Below, piece after piece: positions 1-8,882 of a DNA stretch of 53,243 nucleotides (its first letter is position 1; each line of letters starts with the position of its first letter). Source of the stretch: Bacteroidota bacterium (GTDB taxonomy: Bacteria; Bacteroidota; Bacteroidia; UBA7662; JAIXUI01); the NCBI GenBank assembly GCA_027484125.1, contig JAIXUI010000014.1, positions 1 through 53,243 on the forward strand. Direction: 5' to 3'. The position numbers and the translations under genes are program-made. The notes beneath the pieces were generated by a model, which ran no database searches, was not told the origin of the DNA, and saw only the letters and a program-made list of their open reading frames with translations.

Positions 1-84
1 GGGGGACTGTCAGAGGATGGCCATTAATCTATCAACAGATAGAGATTATATTTGGGGATAGGATAAAAAACAAACCATAAAAAA

Positions 85-120
85 TTCTACAAAGCCGCCC
101 CTAGGGGCGGCTTTGTAGAA
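85..120. terminator. 36-bp perfect palindrome, probable minus-strand terminator
   Basis: The sequence is a perfect inverted repeat of 17 bases on each side of TA, with a GC-rich core CCGCCCCTAGGGGCGG. A run of A on its left side means that the minus-strand RNA ends in a U-rich tail, as in an intrinsic terminator. It could also act as a cruciform. The gene it would terminate was not identified. Confidence 0.55.
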
Positions 121-297
121 GGGGTGACACAGTTTAAATTACACTCCCTCAAAGGGTGACTTAATTGAATATTACCTAGGACCTCATTTTTCAGGTGGAC
201 CTCAGTATATAAACAAACAAGGACAATCAATAATACCAACAGAGTGAAAAAAACTGCCCATAACATTCATCCGAGTAGGCGAAAGTCCCACTAACCC

Positions 298-333
298 AAA
301 GTCCCAGAACAAGCATGCTTGACTGGGACTTTT
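298..333 (+). terminator. hairpin with T tail, probable terminator
   Basis: AAAGTCCCAG at 298-307 pairs with CTGGGACTTT at 323-332. The loop contains the self-complementary CAAGCATGCTTG. A short T run follows on the plus strand. A likely terminator of a gene lying left of the window. Confidence 0.5.
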
Positions 334-589
334 GCATGACACAGGGTTGAATTATGAATTATATATTGAAAGATTGACAAAATATCTCCTCATCCTATCG
401 GTTCTCCTTCAATGTTTATAGGGTCAGATTACTTATCAATTCTAACCCAAACCAAAAGGAGCAAGTTTAGCCTTTGGGCTTGATGTCGCATAGTGCGCCC
501 AAAAAACTGCCCACCAAAAGGCTAACAACTCGCCCATTTAGAACCAATGAGGCGATTTTTCCATTCAGGCTTTTATCTTGCACCTTGTG

Positions 590-1486
590 ATGTGGGATAT
601 TGTTTTGCTAACGGACGCGCGTTTTCTAACTCCCGTACCTGGGAATGGCTACATTGACAATGTGATTCTGGAGGATCGCTTGTTGGCAGAGGCGCTGGAA
701 AACTTAGGACTACGCGTGGGTCGTACTTCCTGGGATGACCCCAAGATGGATTGGTCGCTTACCAAAGCGGTAGTTTTTCGGGCTACTTGGGATTATTTCG
801 ACCGATTTGAAGAATTTATGGAGCGCATCGCGCTGATGAAGGAGAGAACCCAGTTGATAAACCCTCATCTGATCCTGGAATGGACCCTCGACAAGCACTA
901 CCTCCGCGATTTGCATAAACAAGGCATCCGCATTCCTCCTACCCTATTCATCCAAGCTGGTGACACAAAATCGCTCGCAGAATGGGTGAGCGCATCTGGC
1001 TGGAAGGAATGTGTCCTGAAGCCGACCATGGGCGCCACTGCCCGCCATACTTTTCGCTTTAAGGCTGAAGAAGCAGCTCAACTGGAGGACACGTTCCAGA
1101 CGTTGATTCAGCAAGAAGCTTTCATGCTACAAGAGTTCATGGAAAGTGTGCTCACTGAAGGAGAAATTTCGTTGGTGGTGCTTGGCGGCAAGGTAACCCA
1201 TGCCGTCTTGAAGCGCGCTAAACCCGGCGATTTCAGGGTTCAGGACGACTTTGGCGGCAGTGTACATCACCATATTCCCAACCAAGCCGCCATCGACATT
1301 GCGGAAGCTGCGCTCCGGGCATGTCCTGCAATTGGATATTACGCCCGCGTCGATTTACTCCTCGATAGAAAAGGAAGGTATTGTTTGTCGGAACTAGAGA
1401 TGATAGAACCGGAGCTTTTCTTCCGATTTAAGGATGAGTCTGCCGCGGTGCTGGCAGAAGCCATACGAGCAGCCGTAGCCCCTTGA
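590..1486 (+). CDS. ATP-grasp domain ligase (RimK/glutathione synthetase-like)
   Basis: The 298-residue product has the layout of a single ATP-grasp ligase, a family that couples ATP hydrolysis to joining a carboxylate to an amine or thiol through an acyl phosphate. Visible signs are the VLKPTMGATARHTFRF nucleotide-binding strand and loop around residue 145, LQEFMESVLTEGEISLVVLGGK near 190-205, and the C-terminal metal-binding stretch LSELEMIEPELFFR near 265-280. In that last stretch the usual Asn is replaced by Glu, as in a RimK-like subgroup resembling DcsG. The ATG at 590 is preferred over a TTG four codons upstream. It stands alone, with no partner gene to suggest the substrate. The fold assignment is firm and the substrate is unknown. 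Confidence 0.8.
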   Translation: MWDIVLLTDARFLTPVPGNGYIDNVILEDRLLAEALENLGLRVGRTSWDDPKMDWSLTKAVVFRATWDYFDRFEEFMERIALMKERTQLINPHLILEWTLDKHYLRDLHKQGIRIPPTLFIQAGDTKSLAEWVSASGWKECVLKPTMGATARHTFRFKAEEAAQLEDTFQTLIQQEAFMLQEFMESVLTEGEISLVVLGGKVTHAVLKRAKPGDFRVQDDFGGSVHHHIPNQAAIDIAEAALRACPAIGYYARVDLLLDRKGRYCLSELEMIEPELFFRFKDESAAVLAEAIRAAVAP

Positions 1487-1599
1487 AGTGCTTGCGGGGG
1501 TTATCACAAGGTTCTCTAAGGGTTCACAAGGAGCTCTAAGTTTTTTTTAAAGACATTCAATAAAACCTCGTGTGCTTTGTTATACCTAGCGAACGGGGT

Positions 1600-1731
1600 T
1601 CTCGCAAAGACGCGAAGACGCAAAGTATTATTAAAAAACTTGCGCCCTCAGCGTAAACTTTGCACCCTCAGCGTGAAAACTGAGCCATCCGCGTGAAAAA
1701 ACTCAGCGTTCTTTTTATGATAACAAAAGCG
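1600..1731. repeat. intergenic repeat of the CGCAAAGACGC type, copy 1
   Basis: The stretch contains CTCGCAAAGACGCGAAGACGC, then several short blocks of the form GCGT-AAACTTTGC-ACC-CTCAGCGTG, and ends with GATAAC before the gene stop. A diverged relative lies at 22349-22453. Both copies sit immediately downstream of the last gene of a minus-strand unit and in the same orientation, so they may be a dispersed 3'-end element. No protein is encoded. Confidence 0.5.
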
Positions 1732-4700
1732 CTAGCGGACGAGCGTCACCATCCCTTGCCATTCGTAAGGCAAACCATTTCTCCCTATCGCTTTTACGAA
1801 GTAGAGGTAGTTTTCAGGCGGCGCCGGGCGACCTTTATGCCGACCGTCCCAGCCTAAATCCAGCCGGTCTGTTTCAAACACCAGCTCTCCCCAACGAGAA
1901 TAAATCGTCATCGTAGCCGACTGCATATTCAAGCCTAACAAAGAGAACACATCATTTAGACCATCATTGTTGGGGGTGAACACATTGGGTAAAATACCTG
2001 CAACCGGTTGAACAGGCACGTATCGCCAGGCGGAAGTATCTCGGCATCCGGTAACAGGATTCACCAAAACGAGCCTAGCCGGAAACAATCCCGGATTTTC
2101 GTAAAACCTACGAGCCGTATCACCAGGAAGGCGGAAACCAGTGGAATCCAAGTCCCAAAAAGCCGTATAAATACCATTTCCTTGAGGAAGAAAGCGAGCC
2201 GTACCAGGTGCGAACACCGTATCCGGCACCCAGGTAAAGTCTGCTTTTATGGTATCTAATTCGAAGTTTACCGTATCAGGCAACGACCTACAAGCACCAT
2301 TGTAAGCCACCACCCAAGCGAACCCAGAAGAGGTTACATTAACGTTTATACTGGAAGTGGTAGCACCCGTGGACCATAAATACCGGCTCCCGCCGGAAGC
2401 ATTGAGCACCAGAGGCGTTTGTTTACAGGCCAGCTTGTCAGCACCGGCAGAGGCAGTAACCGTTACTTTCACCTTGACAGAAACCGTATCATAAATCACA
2501 CAGCCTGTGGTGGCTTGCAAACGCAGGATATAGTCTCGATCTCGTTCACCAGACAAAACGATGGTAGATGCGGAGGTATCCGCTAAACCGGAACCGGAAA
2601 GCCAGCCCCAGGTGCTAAAAGCCTGAGGATTAGGATTAATCGTTAGTAAAAGACTATCACCCAGGCATAAAGTGGTATCGCGAAAGGGAATAATATCTGG
2701 AAATTGATTTACCGGCACCAAAACACTCGCAGTATCAGAACAGCCAATAGTGTTGGTACCAATGACTTGATACACCGTATTCTGCAAGGGTGTTACCGTA
2801 ACTGCACCACCAGTGGCACCAGGAAAACTACCGTTAGGCAACCACCGGTATGTATTAGCACCTTGCACTTGCAAAGTCAGTGACTCACCTCGGCAAACCG
2901 GAATCACCGGATCGAAAGTGAGCGTCGGAGCATCAGCCACCACAATCTGTTGGCTTACCGAATCTATGTTAAGACAATGAAGCGTATCACGAACGCTTAG
3001 CGTAACCGTATAAGTGCCCGCAGCTGTATAAGTGTGCACCGGATTTCTGACAGAAGAGGTTTGACCATCACCAAAACGCCAGAAATACACACAACTATCG
3101 GTGCTGAGGTTTTGGAAAGTCACTTGCAGGGGCGTACAGCCTTTTCCAGAACGCGGGAACTTATCAAAATCGGCAACGGCTCCTGATTGGAGGAAATCGA
3201 TTTTGAAGAGCGCCATATTGCAATTGAAGCTGTTGTTTCGGGTTGAATCGGCGTTGAACATCGGAAAGTCGCTATGACTTCTACCCGTTCTGCTATCAAA
3301 GCATCCTGCACATACACTCTGATAAATCACGCCTTTCTTATCAAAGCGGCTGGTGCCCCCGTCCACGTGTTCTCGACTAAATCTACCACCGAAATACGAG
3401 CCAAACAACAAGCTGGCAGCATTAGATTCTAGAACAGCCAGGTAAAAATCAGAAGAGTCAGTGGTTGTTTGAAATGCATTAGGGGTGAGTGGCAAGCCCA
3501 TAGAAAAACCGGTTTCGTTATTCCCAAGTTGGTTGGTCCACCCACCCCAACCGGAAACAAAAATTCGATTACATACATCCACTAAAAAAGCAGTAGGCGA
3601 AAGGTCCGGACCGGGCTTACCGTCGAGCATTCCATTCCCTAAAACAGTGGACAAGGTTAGGTTTGAAAGCGTGCTATCCAATCTGAGGACAAAAAGCTTT
3701 CCGTTGGTATTGTGGTAAGCAGAAGCCGTAATCGGCATATTTCCCATAGATTGACCAAAGGCATAAAGTTGGCCGTTGCGGTCGGCTTGGATAAAAAAAC
3801 TTTGATCATAAAGCGGTGTACCCACATAAGTAGTTCTCAATCGTTGCCCTGAATAACTAAATTCTGCAATAAAGCCATCACTTTCTCCCGCAAAATTGGA
3901 TTGATAAACCGTGTTAGGGAAACCCAAACCAGCAGTAGTAGTACCACCGGTGATGTATAAGTTTCCATCATCAGTGAAGGCAAAACCATAGCCCGCATCG
4001 TGGCCACCACCCCCGTAAAAAGTACTCATTTCCAGTTGACTAAGGGTAGAATCCATTCGAAAAAGTACAACGTCTTGATTGCCTGCATAAAAACCTTGGA
4101 AAGCACCTGAGGTTATTGGAAAGTCAGCCGATTGGCTACTGGCAACTACCCAAACTTTGCCCAAACGATCGAGTTGAATTTCGCCACGGGCACTGTCTGG
4201 GAAGTTGTAGCAAAGTCGATAAGGAAGGGTTCGGGAGCTGTTGTTATGCCCATCGGCTCCGGCTCCACCCACATAGGTTCCTGAGAGTAGGCTATCGCCA
4301 TTCTTACTTAAGCGGATAAGCGCAATATCGTAGAAACCATTCCAACTGGTGTCATAGCCGGTAAGGCTAACCGGAAAATCAGGAGAAGTGGTTTTCAATA
4401 AAACATACAGTTCTTGGTCTCTATTCACCACCATACTCAGAGGATTGTCGAGGCCGGAACCTCCCACATAGGTGCTATAAAGCAGTTGGCTGGGAGTTCC
4501 CGTGCTATAAACAGAGAAAACGGCGTCTTGTACGTCATTGAATGAGGTTTGGTAAGCTCCTGGCGTTAACGGATATCCGGGACCAAAGACATTTCCACCG
4601 CCATAAAGATTGCCGAGATGGTCATACGTAGCGGTAAAACCAAAATTATCGGCGAGAGAACCGGTAAAGGTAGAAAACACCAAAACCGGATCAAGAATGA

Positions 4701-5397
4701 GGCGCTCTTGAGGGTTTCGTCCTTCACATTTGAAGGAAACGGTGTGCTGATTGAGATGGAATCGCGCCTTCAACTCTCTGTTTTGCTCTCCTGCAAAAGC
4801 TACAGGGCGTTCCTCTGCGAAAACATTCACTGAAGTGCGTACCAACAAGCGTCCATCGTCCGAAATGGCAAGACCATTTTTATCTAAACCAACATATTGA
4901 AGTTGAACAGTGGACAAGGGAACACCTGGTGCAAGGATAAACTCATACTTCGGCCCATCATTTCCTACGTGAAATACAAAATCAACCCCGGGCCAAAGCT
5001 GTTTCAACGTTACAGAACGAAACTTTTGTAAGCCGGAAGCCTGGCGATTTCGGCCTAAGAAATAGTTGATACGGTCGGCAGAAGGGCCTTCCATAGCTAA
5101 AATTGATTGCGAAGAAGCACCTACAAAATTGACATAAAGCGCATGTGCCTTCAAGGGAGCGTCACCACCAATTCCGGATTCATGCGCATTTCGAAGGCTT
5201 TCTTCATCCAAAAAATGATAAACCAACCGATCTTTCTCCAGAAAAACCCGCGCTGCGGGCCAATCGAGCGAAGCCAGCACTTGACTTGGCCACTGCCCGG
5301 CGTTGCGTACCCACCCTGGCCCTGCCTGAACTCCTGCTCCCCCCGCTAAAAATAGCAGCAACACTAGAAGTCTTTGGAAGAGCGGTGTCAATTTCAT
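1732..5397 (-). CDS. giant secreted SBBP/PKD protein with gliding-motility C-terminal domain
   Basis: This 1221-residue protein starts with a signal peptide (hydrophobic LLVLLLFLAGGAGVQA). A DUF7948-like N-terminal region occupies about 25-250, followed by many SBBP-type beta-propeller repeats (STYVGGSG, STFYGGGGHDAGYG) to about 750. A PKD domain near 755-825 is marked by FWRFGDGQTSSVRNPVHTY, then Ig-like modules. The last about 85 residues form a CHU_C domain (ILPNVFTPNNDGLNDVF and YSRWGELVFET), a type B sorting signal of the type IX secretion system, so it should be exported to the cell surface. Its start overlaps the stop of the upstream barrel gene (TGATG), making it the last gene of the cobalamin-linked unit. 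A specific role is not evident. Confidence 0.88.
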   Translation of the reverse strand: MKLTPLFQRLLVLLLFLAGGAGVQAGPGWVRNAGQWPSQVLASLDWPAARVFLEKDRLVYHFLDEESLRNAHESGIGGDAPLKAHALYVNFVGASSQSILAMEGPSADRINYFLGRNRQASGLQKFRSVTLKQLWPGVDFVFHVGNDGPKYEFILAPGVPLSTVQLQYVGLDKNGLAISDDGRLLVRTSVNVFAEERPVAFAGEQNRELKARFHLNQHTVSFKCEGRNPQERLILDPVLVFSTFTGSLADNFGFTATYDHLGNLYGGGNVFGPGYPLTPGAYQTSFNDVQDAVFSVYSTGTPSQLLYSTYVGGSGLDNPLSMVVNRDQELYVLLKTTSPDFPVSLTGYDTSWNGFYDIALIRLSKNGDSLLSGTYVGGAGADGHNNSSRTLPYRLCYNFPDSARGEIQLDRLGKVWVVASSQSADFPITSGAFQGFYAGNQDVVLFRMDSTLSQLEMSTFYGGGGHDAGYGFAFTDDGNLYITGGTTTAGLGFPNTVYQSNFAGESDGFIAEFSYSGQRLRTTYVGTPLYDQSFFIQADRNGQLYAFGQSMGNMPITASAYHNTNGKLFVLRLDSTLSNLTLSTVLGNGMLDGKPGPDLSPTAFLVDVCNRIFVSGWGGWTNQLGNNETGFSMGLPLTPNAFQTTTDSSDFYLAVLESNAASLLFGSYFGGRFSREHVDGGTSRFDKKGVIYQSVCAGCFDSRTGRSHSDFPMFNADSTRNNSFNCNMALFKIDFLQSGAVADFDKFPRSGKGCTPLQVTFQNLSTDSCVYFWRFGDGQTSSVRNPVHTYTAAGTYTVTLSVRDTLHCLNIDSVSQQIVVADAPTLTFDPVIPVCRGESLTLQVQGANTYRWLPNGSFPGATGGAVTVTPLQNTVYQVIGTNTIGCSDTASVLVPVNQFPDIIPFRDTTLCLGDSLLLTINPNPQAFSTWGWLSGSGLADTSASTIVLSGERDRDYILRLQATTGCVIYDTVSVKVKVTVTASAGADKLACKQTPLVLNASGGSRYLWSTGATTSSINVNVTSSGFAWVVAYNGACRSLPDTVNFELDTIKADFTWVPDTVFAPGTARFLPQGNGIYTAFWDLDSTGFRLPGDTARRFYENPGLFPARLVLVNPVTGCRDTSAWRYVPVQPVAGILPNVFTPNNDGLNDVFSLLGLNMQSATMTIYSRWGELVFETDRLDLGWDGRHKGRPAPPENYLYFVKAIGRNGLPYEWQGMVTLVR

Positions 5398-6191
5398 CAG
5401 AAGGTTAACAAAAGGCGGTTACCGAGGAAGAAGTAAAAATAGTCAATTGGAACGATGGGGGCACTGTCGTAGATACCATCATAACTAACGCGAAATTCGA
5501 GCCTTCGGTTGAGTGGAACCGCAATTTCTAACGTTCCGGCTAATCGAAAATCGCGAAAGAAGTATTCTGGACGAGCTTGATAGTAAAACACGCTGTTTAA
5601 ACTAACCTGAGAGCCAAGTCGCTGACTGATTCGAAAGTAAGTATTGAACTTAAACACTTCTGACTTTCGAATATCGGTAGCTTTTACCCCATCCGGACGC
5701 ACCCCTACCGCTGCAAACGACCAAGCTTCATTTTCATAAAAGCCTCCAAAGCCCACACTGGCAACTGTTAAGCTATCGCGAAGGAAGTTAAACCTCAGAT
5801 TGGAACCTGCAATGAAACGGCTTTCTAACCCCCTTACCCCATCCCATTGAAACTGAGTATAGTGCTCAGCAACCCACTCTTTAACCCGGTAATCTCGTAA
5901 TCGAAAGTGAATGAATCCGCCGTTTAGCAAAGCTTGCTGGCTGGTTCCGGTAACCCGAATTCGGGAAGCCATCAACAGCGATTGATTGCCACGAAATCGA
6001 TAACTCAAATCGGTTTCACTGAATAGCGAATAAACCAATTCACGCTGTTTATCGAGGTTAAAACCGAAGGTAGTTTGGCCACCCCAACGGGAATTTCCTT
6101 TCACTTGTGCACGAAAAGATTCAGCATTTAACACTTGAGCGTCAGCTGAATAGCCTAGCAAAATGCCAAGCAAAAAAAGTCTAATTCTCAC
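5397..6191 (-). CDS. outer-membrane beta-barrel protein (DUF2490/DUF481-like)
   Basis: The 264-residue product begins with a short signal peptide (LFLLGILLGYSADAQ) and is rich in alternating aromatic and polar strands such as FRLRDYRVKEWVAEHYTQFQWDG and RFNFLRDSLTVASVGFGGFYENEAW. It ends in LLLTF, an aromatic C-terminal residue typical of outer-membrane barrels. This is how DUF481/DUF2490 proteins look, but the exact family cannot be fixed by eye. The start is GTG at 6189-6191, lying 11 bases inside the upstream gene. Its stop overlaps the start of the giant secreted protein, so these two envelope proteins are probably translationally coupled. Confidence 0.65.
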   Translation of the reverse strand: MRIRLFLLGILLGYSADAQVLNAESFRAQVKGNSRWGGQTTFGFNLDKQRELVYSLFSETDLSYRFRGNQSLLMASRIRVTGTSQQALLNGGFIHFRLRDYRVKEWVAEHYTQFQWDGVRGLESRFIAGSNLRFNFLRDSLTVASVGFGGFYENEAWSFAAVGVRPDGVKATDIRKSEVFKFNTYFRISQRLGSQVSLNSVFYYQARPEYFFRDFRLAGTLEIAVPLNRRLEFRVSYDGIYDSAPIVPIDYFYFFLGNRLLLTF

Positions 6192-6894
6192 CTTTTAAGA
6201 CGCGGTAACGTGGAGTGTTATTGAAGACAAGCCAGCTGTAGCCATGAGCGGGCTGATGAACCATGATGAGCCACCTCCGATATGGATTACGAAAAACCAA
6301 TTCGTTGACTTGCTTTTGAAAACTGCGGCTGAAGTATAACTGCCGAGTATAGACATCCATCTTCCCGAGTGGTCTTAATAGCTTGATGAAGTTGAGACCT
6401 GGAGTTGCTGTTGTGGAATCCATGAACAACTTTTCAGTAGGTGCATATGACTTCCAATAAGCGCGAATAGCGTCTGAGGTTAAATAGGGATGGTAATCGA
6501 AATCCTTCTGATAGAAAACCTCTGGTGTCAACATTTTCCAGCCATATTTTATCTCTAAAGTATCCGGGTTGAAAGCATAGACCGGAACTTGAGCGGCCAA
6601 AGCGGCTTGATTAAGCATGCGAAAGTTATCGTCAGGAAAGTTTCCCTTTTGATAAGCTTGCTGATTCAAATCGAAAATAACGCCGTCAATTTGGTGAATC
6701 TTGAGTAAACTGTCGAACTGGGATTGGTTAAGAGAATTTTGCCACAGCGGAACACTGTCGCAGACTGGAAACATGAACATCAGCTCGCCCACAACTTCCC
6801 GGTCTTTTTTGTCACGCTCACGTTGTATCAACCAAGCTAACACCAGCCAAAGACTAGTAAGTATGATGACTTTAACCCACCAACTCAGCTTCAT
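6181..6894 (-). CDS. unknown membrane-anchored protein, 237 residues
   Basis: I do not recognise this protein. Its N-terminus MKLSWWVKVIILTSLWLVLAWL is a single membrane anchor followed by a charged stretch (QRERDKKDREV). The remainder looks like a soluble periplasmic alpha/beta domain with no motif known to me. The ATG at 6894 overlaps the cobS stop (TGATG), which decides the start. A start 14 codons further upstream would lie inside cobS. It is placed between cobS and an outer-membrane barrel gene, with overlaps on both sides. Its position suggests an envelope role linked to cobalamin salvage, but that is inference from context only. Confidence 0.7.
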   Translation of the reverse strand: MKLSWWVKVIILTSLWLVLAWLIQRERDKKDREVVGELMFMFPVCDSVPLWQNSLNQSQFDSLLKIHQIDGVIFDLNQQAYQKGNFPDDNFRMLNQAALAAQVPVYAFNPDTLEIKYGWKMLTPEVFYQKDFDYHPYLTSDAIRAYWKSYAPTEKLFMDSTTATPGLNFIKLLRPLGKMDVYTRQLYFSRSFQKQVNELVFRNPYRRWLIMVHQPAHGYSWLVFNNTPRYRVLKGEN

Positions 6895-7676
6895 CAACCT
6901 ATTTTTTGAAGTAGATAAAAGAAGAGGAAACACCAAGCAGTGAGCTGTTGACTGGCGCCTAATACATCACCAGTATAGCCACCCAGCCATTTTTTACTTA
7001 ACCTGTAGAGATAAAATGTGGGAATAACTCCGGAAAACACCACCGCTACCGGCCAATTCGGAATAATGGTTAGTGCCGCTATCAAAGGTATTGAAGCTGT
7101 AAACAAGGCCAAGAAAGTATCGCTGTTGTAATGGATTTGAGCGATAGGTTTGGCTTTCGACTCGCTGTCTTCACGGGCATAAGGCAATAATCGCATGAAG
7201 ACAACCGGCGTAAGCCGGCTCCACATCTGCCAGGACACCAACATCAAAGCCAGGCTTGACCAGTTTCCAATGGATTGAATAAGAAATTCCAGCATCAACG
7301 CTTGGGTTACCAGTAGGATGAGCAGGCCAATGGTTCCAAAAGTGCCCAATCGGCTGTCCTTCATGATTCTCAGGATATCGGCTTTATTCCAACCACCTCC
7401 AAACGCATCACAAACATCGGCAAATCCATCTTCGTGAAACGCGCCGGTGAGCCAGATTCCCAATGCCAACAGCAGCCAAGAAGTAAGCATGGGCTGATTG
7501 AGTGGCAACAAAAGCCCAAGCAGCAAGGCTTGGCTCATGCCGATGATGCCGCCAATTAGGGGAAAATATCGGGTAGCACGATTCAGGACTGCCGCATCGT
7601 GATTAGCCCAAGACGGACAAGGAATTCGGCTGTAAAACATCAAAGCCGCAAAAAATCGATGGATTTCCTGCTTCAT
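6894..7676 (-). CDS. cobS: adenosylcobinamide-GDP ribazoletransferase (cobalamin synthase)
   Basis: CobS joins adenosylcobinamide-GDP to alpha-ribazole or its phosphate, the last assembly step of cobalamin, in the inner membrane. The 260-residue product shows the family hallmark FHEDGFADVCDAFGGGWNK followed by ILRIMKDSRLGTFG near residues 80-115. It has several hydrophobic helices and the usual N-terminus (IHRFFAALMFYSRIPCP). The start overlaps the cobT stop in an ATGA arrangement. The partner kinase/guanylyltransferase gene cobU is not in the window, so the pathway is incomplete here. Confidence 0.95.
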   Translation of the reverse strand: MKQEIHRFFAALMFYSRIPCPSWANHDAAVLNRATRYFPLIGGIIGMSQALLLGLLLPLNQPMLTSWLLLALGIWLTGAFHEDGFADVCDAFGGGWNKADILRIMKDSRLGTFGTIGLLILLVTQALMLEFLIQSIGNWSSLALMLVSWQMWSRLTPVVFMRLLPYAREDSESKAKPIAQIHYNSDTFLALFTASIPLIAALTIIPNWPVAVVFSGVIPTFYLYRLSKKWLGGYTGDVLGASQQLTAWCFLFFYLLQKIG

Positions 7677-8719
7677 GACGATTGACTTACTCCTGCTGAT
7701 TCAAAAGAAGCCATTTCTCTTAAAAACAAACACGCTGACTCCAAGATGGGATAGGCTAAAGCGCAGCCTGTTCCCTCGCCGAGACGCAATTTCAAATTAA
7801 GTAATGGTTCGGATTGAAGAAACTCAATCAATTTGGCATGCCCTTGTTCTTCGGAAAGATGCGTAAAGACTGCATATTCCCTTACAAGTGGATTCATCAC
7901 ATAAGCACATGCAAATACTGCCGTAGCAATAAATCCATCAACCATGATTACTTTACCCAAAGATGCCGTTTGCAACATGGCTCCTGCCATCATCACCATT
8001 TCAAAACCGGCAAAGTAAGGAATGGCTTGATTCAAATCCATCCAATCGGGCACATTGGCTTTGTATCGTTCCAAGGCTCGTTGTAACACCAAAAATTTGT
8101 GCATGAGCTGAGCATTGCTCAAGCCGGTGCCTTTGCCAATGCATTCCTCCAAAGGAAGTTTACAGATGAGAGACATTAACACACTGGAAGCCGAAGTATT
8201 GCCGATGCCCATTTCCCCAAACCCTATGATGTTAGAGCCCTGAGCATGGAGGTTCACCACTTCAGCACCCTTTTGAAGCGCCTGTTGAAATTCCTCGTGT
8301 GTCATGGCAGGGCCATGCAAAAAGTTTCTCGTTCCACGATTCACTTTCGCATCTATAATACCGGTTTTGTCTTCAAAGTCGAAGTCCACACCAGCATCTA
8401 CCACATGGAGTTTAATGCGATGCTGGCGGCAAAATACATTAATAGCAGCTCCCCCTCTGCGAAAGTTTTCTACCATTTGCCGCGTCACTGCTGACGGGTA
8501 AGCACTAACACCTTCAGCTGCAATTCCATGATCACCGGCGAAAACAAAAATCACGGGATGCTCTAATACAGGTTGAGAATTATTCAGAATCAAAGCAATT
8601 CGTTTGGCTTTGGTTTCTAATCTCCCTAAAGAACCTAAGGGCTTGGTTTTATTATCTATTATCTCCTGTATTTGATTGTCCATCAAACGATTGACAGGAC
8701 GTATATTGAAACTCTTCAT
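7673..8719 (-). CDS. cobT: nicotinate-nucleotide--dimethylbenzimidazole phosphoribosyltransferase
   Basis: CobT transfers phosphoribose from nicotinate mononucleotide to a lower-ligand base, giving alpha-ribazole phosphate for CobS. The 348-residue protein has the family start (KTKPLGSLGRLE), FVFAGDHGIAAEGVSAYP, GEMGIGNTSASS, and near the C-terminus LRLGEGTGCALAYPIL, whose Glu is the expected catalytic base. The ATG at 8719 is one base after the stop of the small DUF5522 gene and matches the usual family N-terminus. An in-frame extension further upstream is unlikely. It sits in order receptor, DUF5522, cobT, cobS, consistent with cobamide salvage. Confidence 0.95.
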   Translation of the reverse strand: MKSFNIRPVNRLMDNQIQEIIDNKTKPLGSLGRLETKAKRIALILNNSQPVLEHPVIFVFAGDHGIAAEGVSAYPSAVTRQMVENFRRGGAAINVFCRQHRIKLHVVDAGVDFDFEDKTGIIDAKVNRGTRNFLHGPAMTHEEFQQALQKGAEVVNLHAQGSNIIGFGEMGIGNTSASSVLMSLICKLPLEECIGKGTGLSNAQLMHKFLVLQRALERYKANVPDWMDLNQAIPYFAGFEMVMMAGAMLQTASLGKVIMVDGFIATAVFACAYVMNPLVREYAVFTHLSEEQGHAKLIEFLQSEPLLNLKLRLGEGTGCALAYPILESACLFLREMASFESAGVSQSS

Positions 8720-8720
8720 G

Positions 8721-8882
8721 TCATTTTTTAAACCCATAAGGACAATGGCGACAGCCGCTCTTACAACACCAACCACGCTTGAGGTGATATTGACTGGTAA
8801 GTACCATCAATCCATTTTCCAGGTAGTAATCTCCCTTCTCTAAGGGGGGAATTGGTTTCTTGGTATTAGAATGTTGACTCAC
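8721..8882 (-). CDS. small DUF5522-like cysteine protein
   Basis: This is a small 53-residue protein with YLENGLMVLTSQYHLKRGWCC followed by KSGCRHCPYGFKK, the compact Cys-rich pattern of the DUF5522 family, which may bind a metal. I choose the GTG at 8882, which forms a GTGA overlap with the stop of the upstream receptor. A longer version starting at 8927 would overlap the receptor by 49 bases. It ends one base before cobT. Its function is unknown, but it is clearly part of the cobalamin gene series. Confidence 0.75.
   Translation of the reverse strand: MSQHSNTKKPIPPLEKGDYYLENGLMVLTSQYHLKRGWCCKSGCRHCPYGFKK

Larger units (their letters stand above)
1..589. other. non-coding left edge with hairpins
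   Basis: No convincing gene was seen in this stretch on either strand. It contains the two strong inverted repeats listed separately and a 13-base direct repeat (AAAAAACTGCCCA) at 248-260 and 501-513. The segment from about 470 to 525 can also form an imperfect long-range hairpin (TTAGCCTTTGG with CCAAAAGGCTAA). Confidence 0.5.

Noticed and set aside
248-513. 13-bp direct repeat AAAAAACTGCCCA as an attachment site
   Set aside because: Too short and without an integrase or insertion between the copies.
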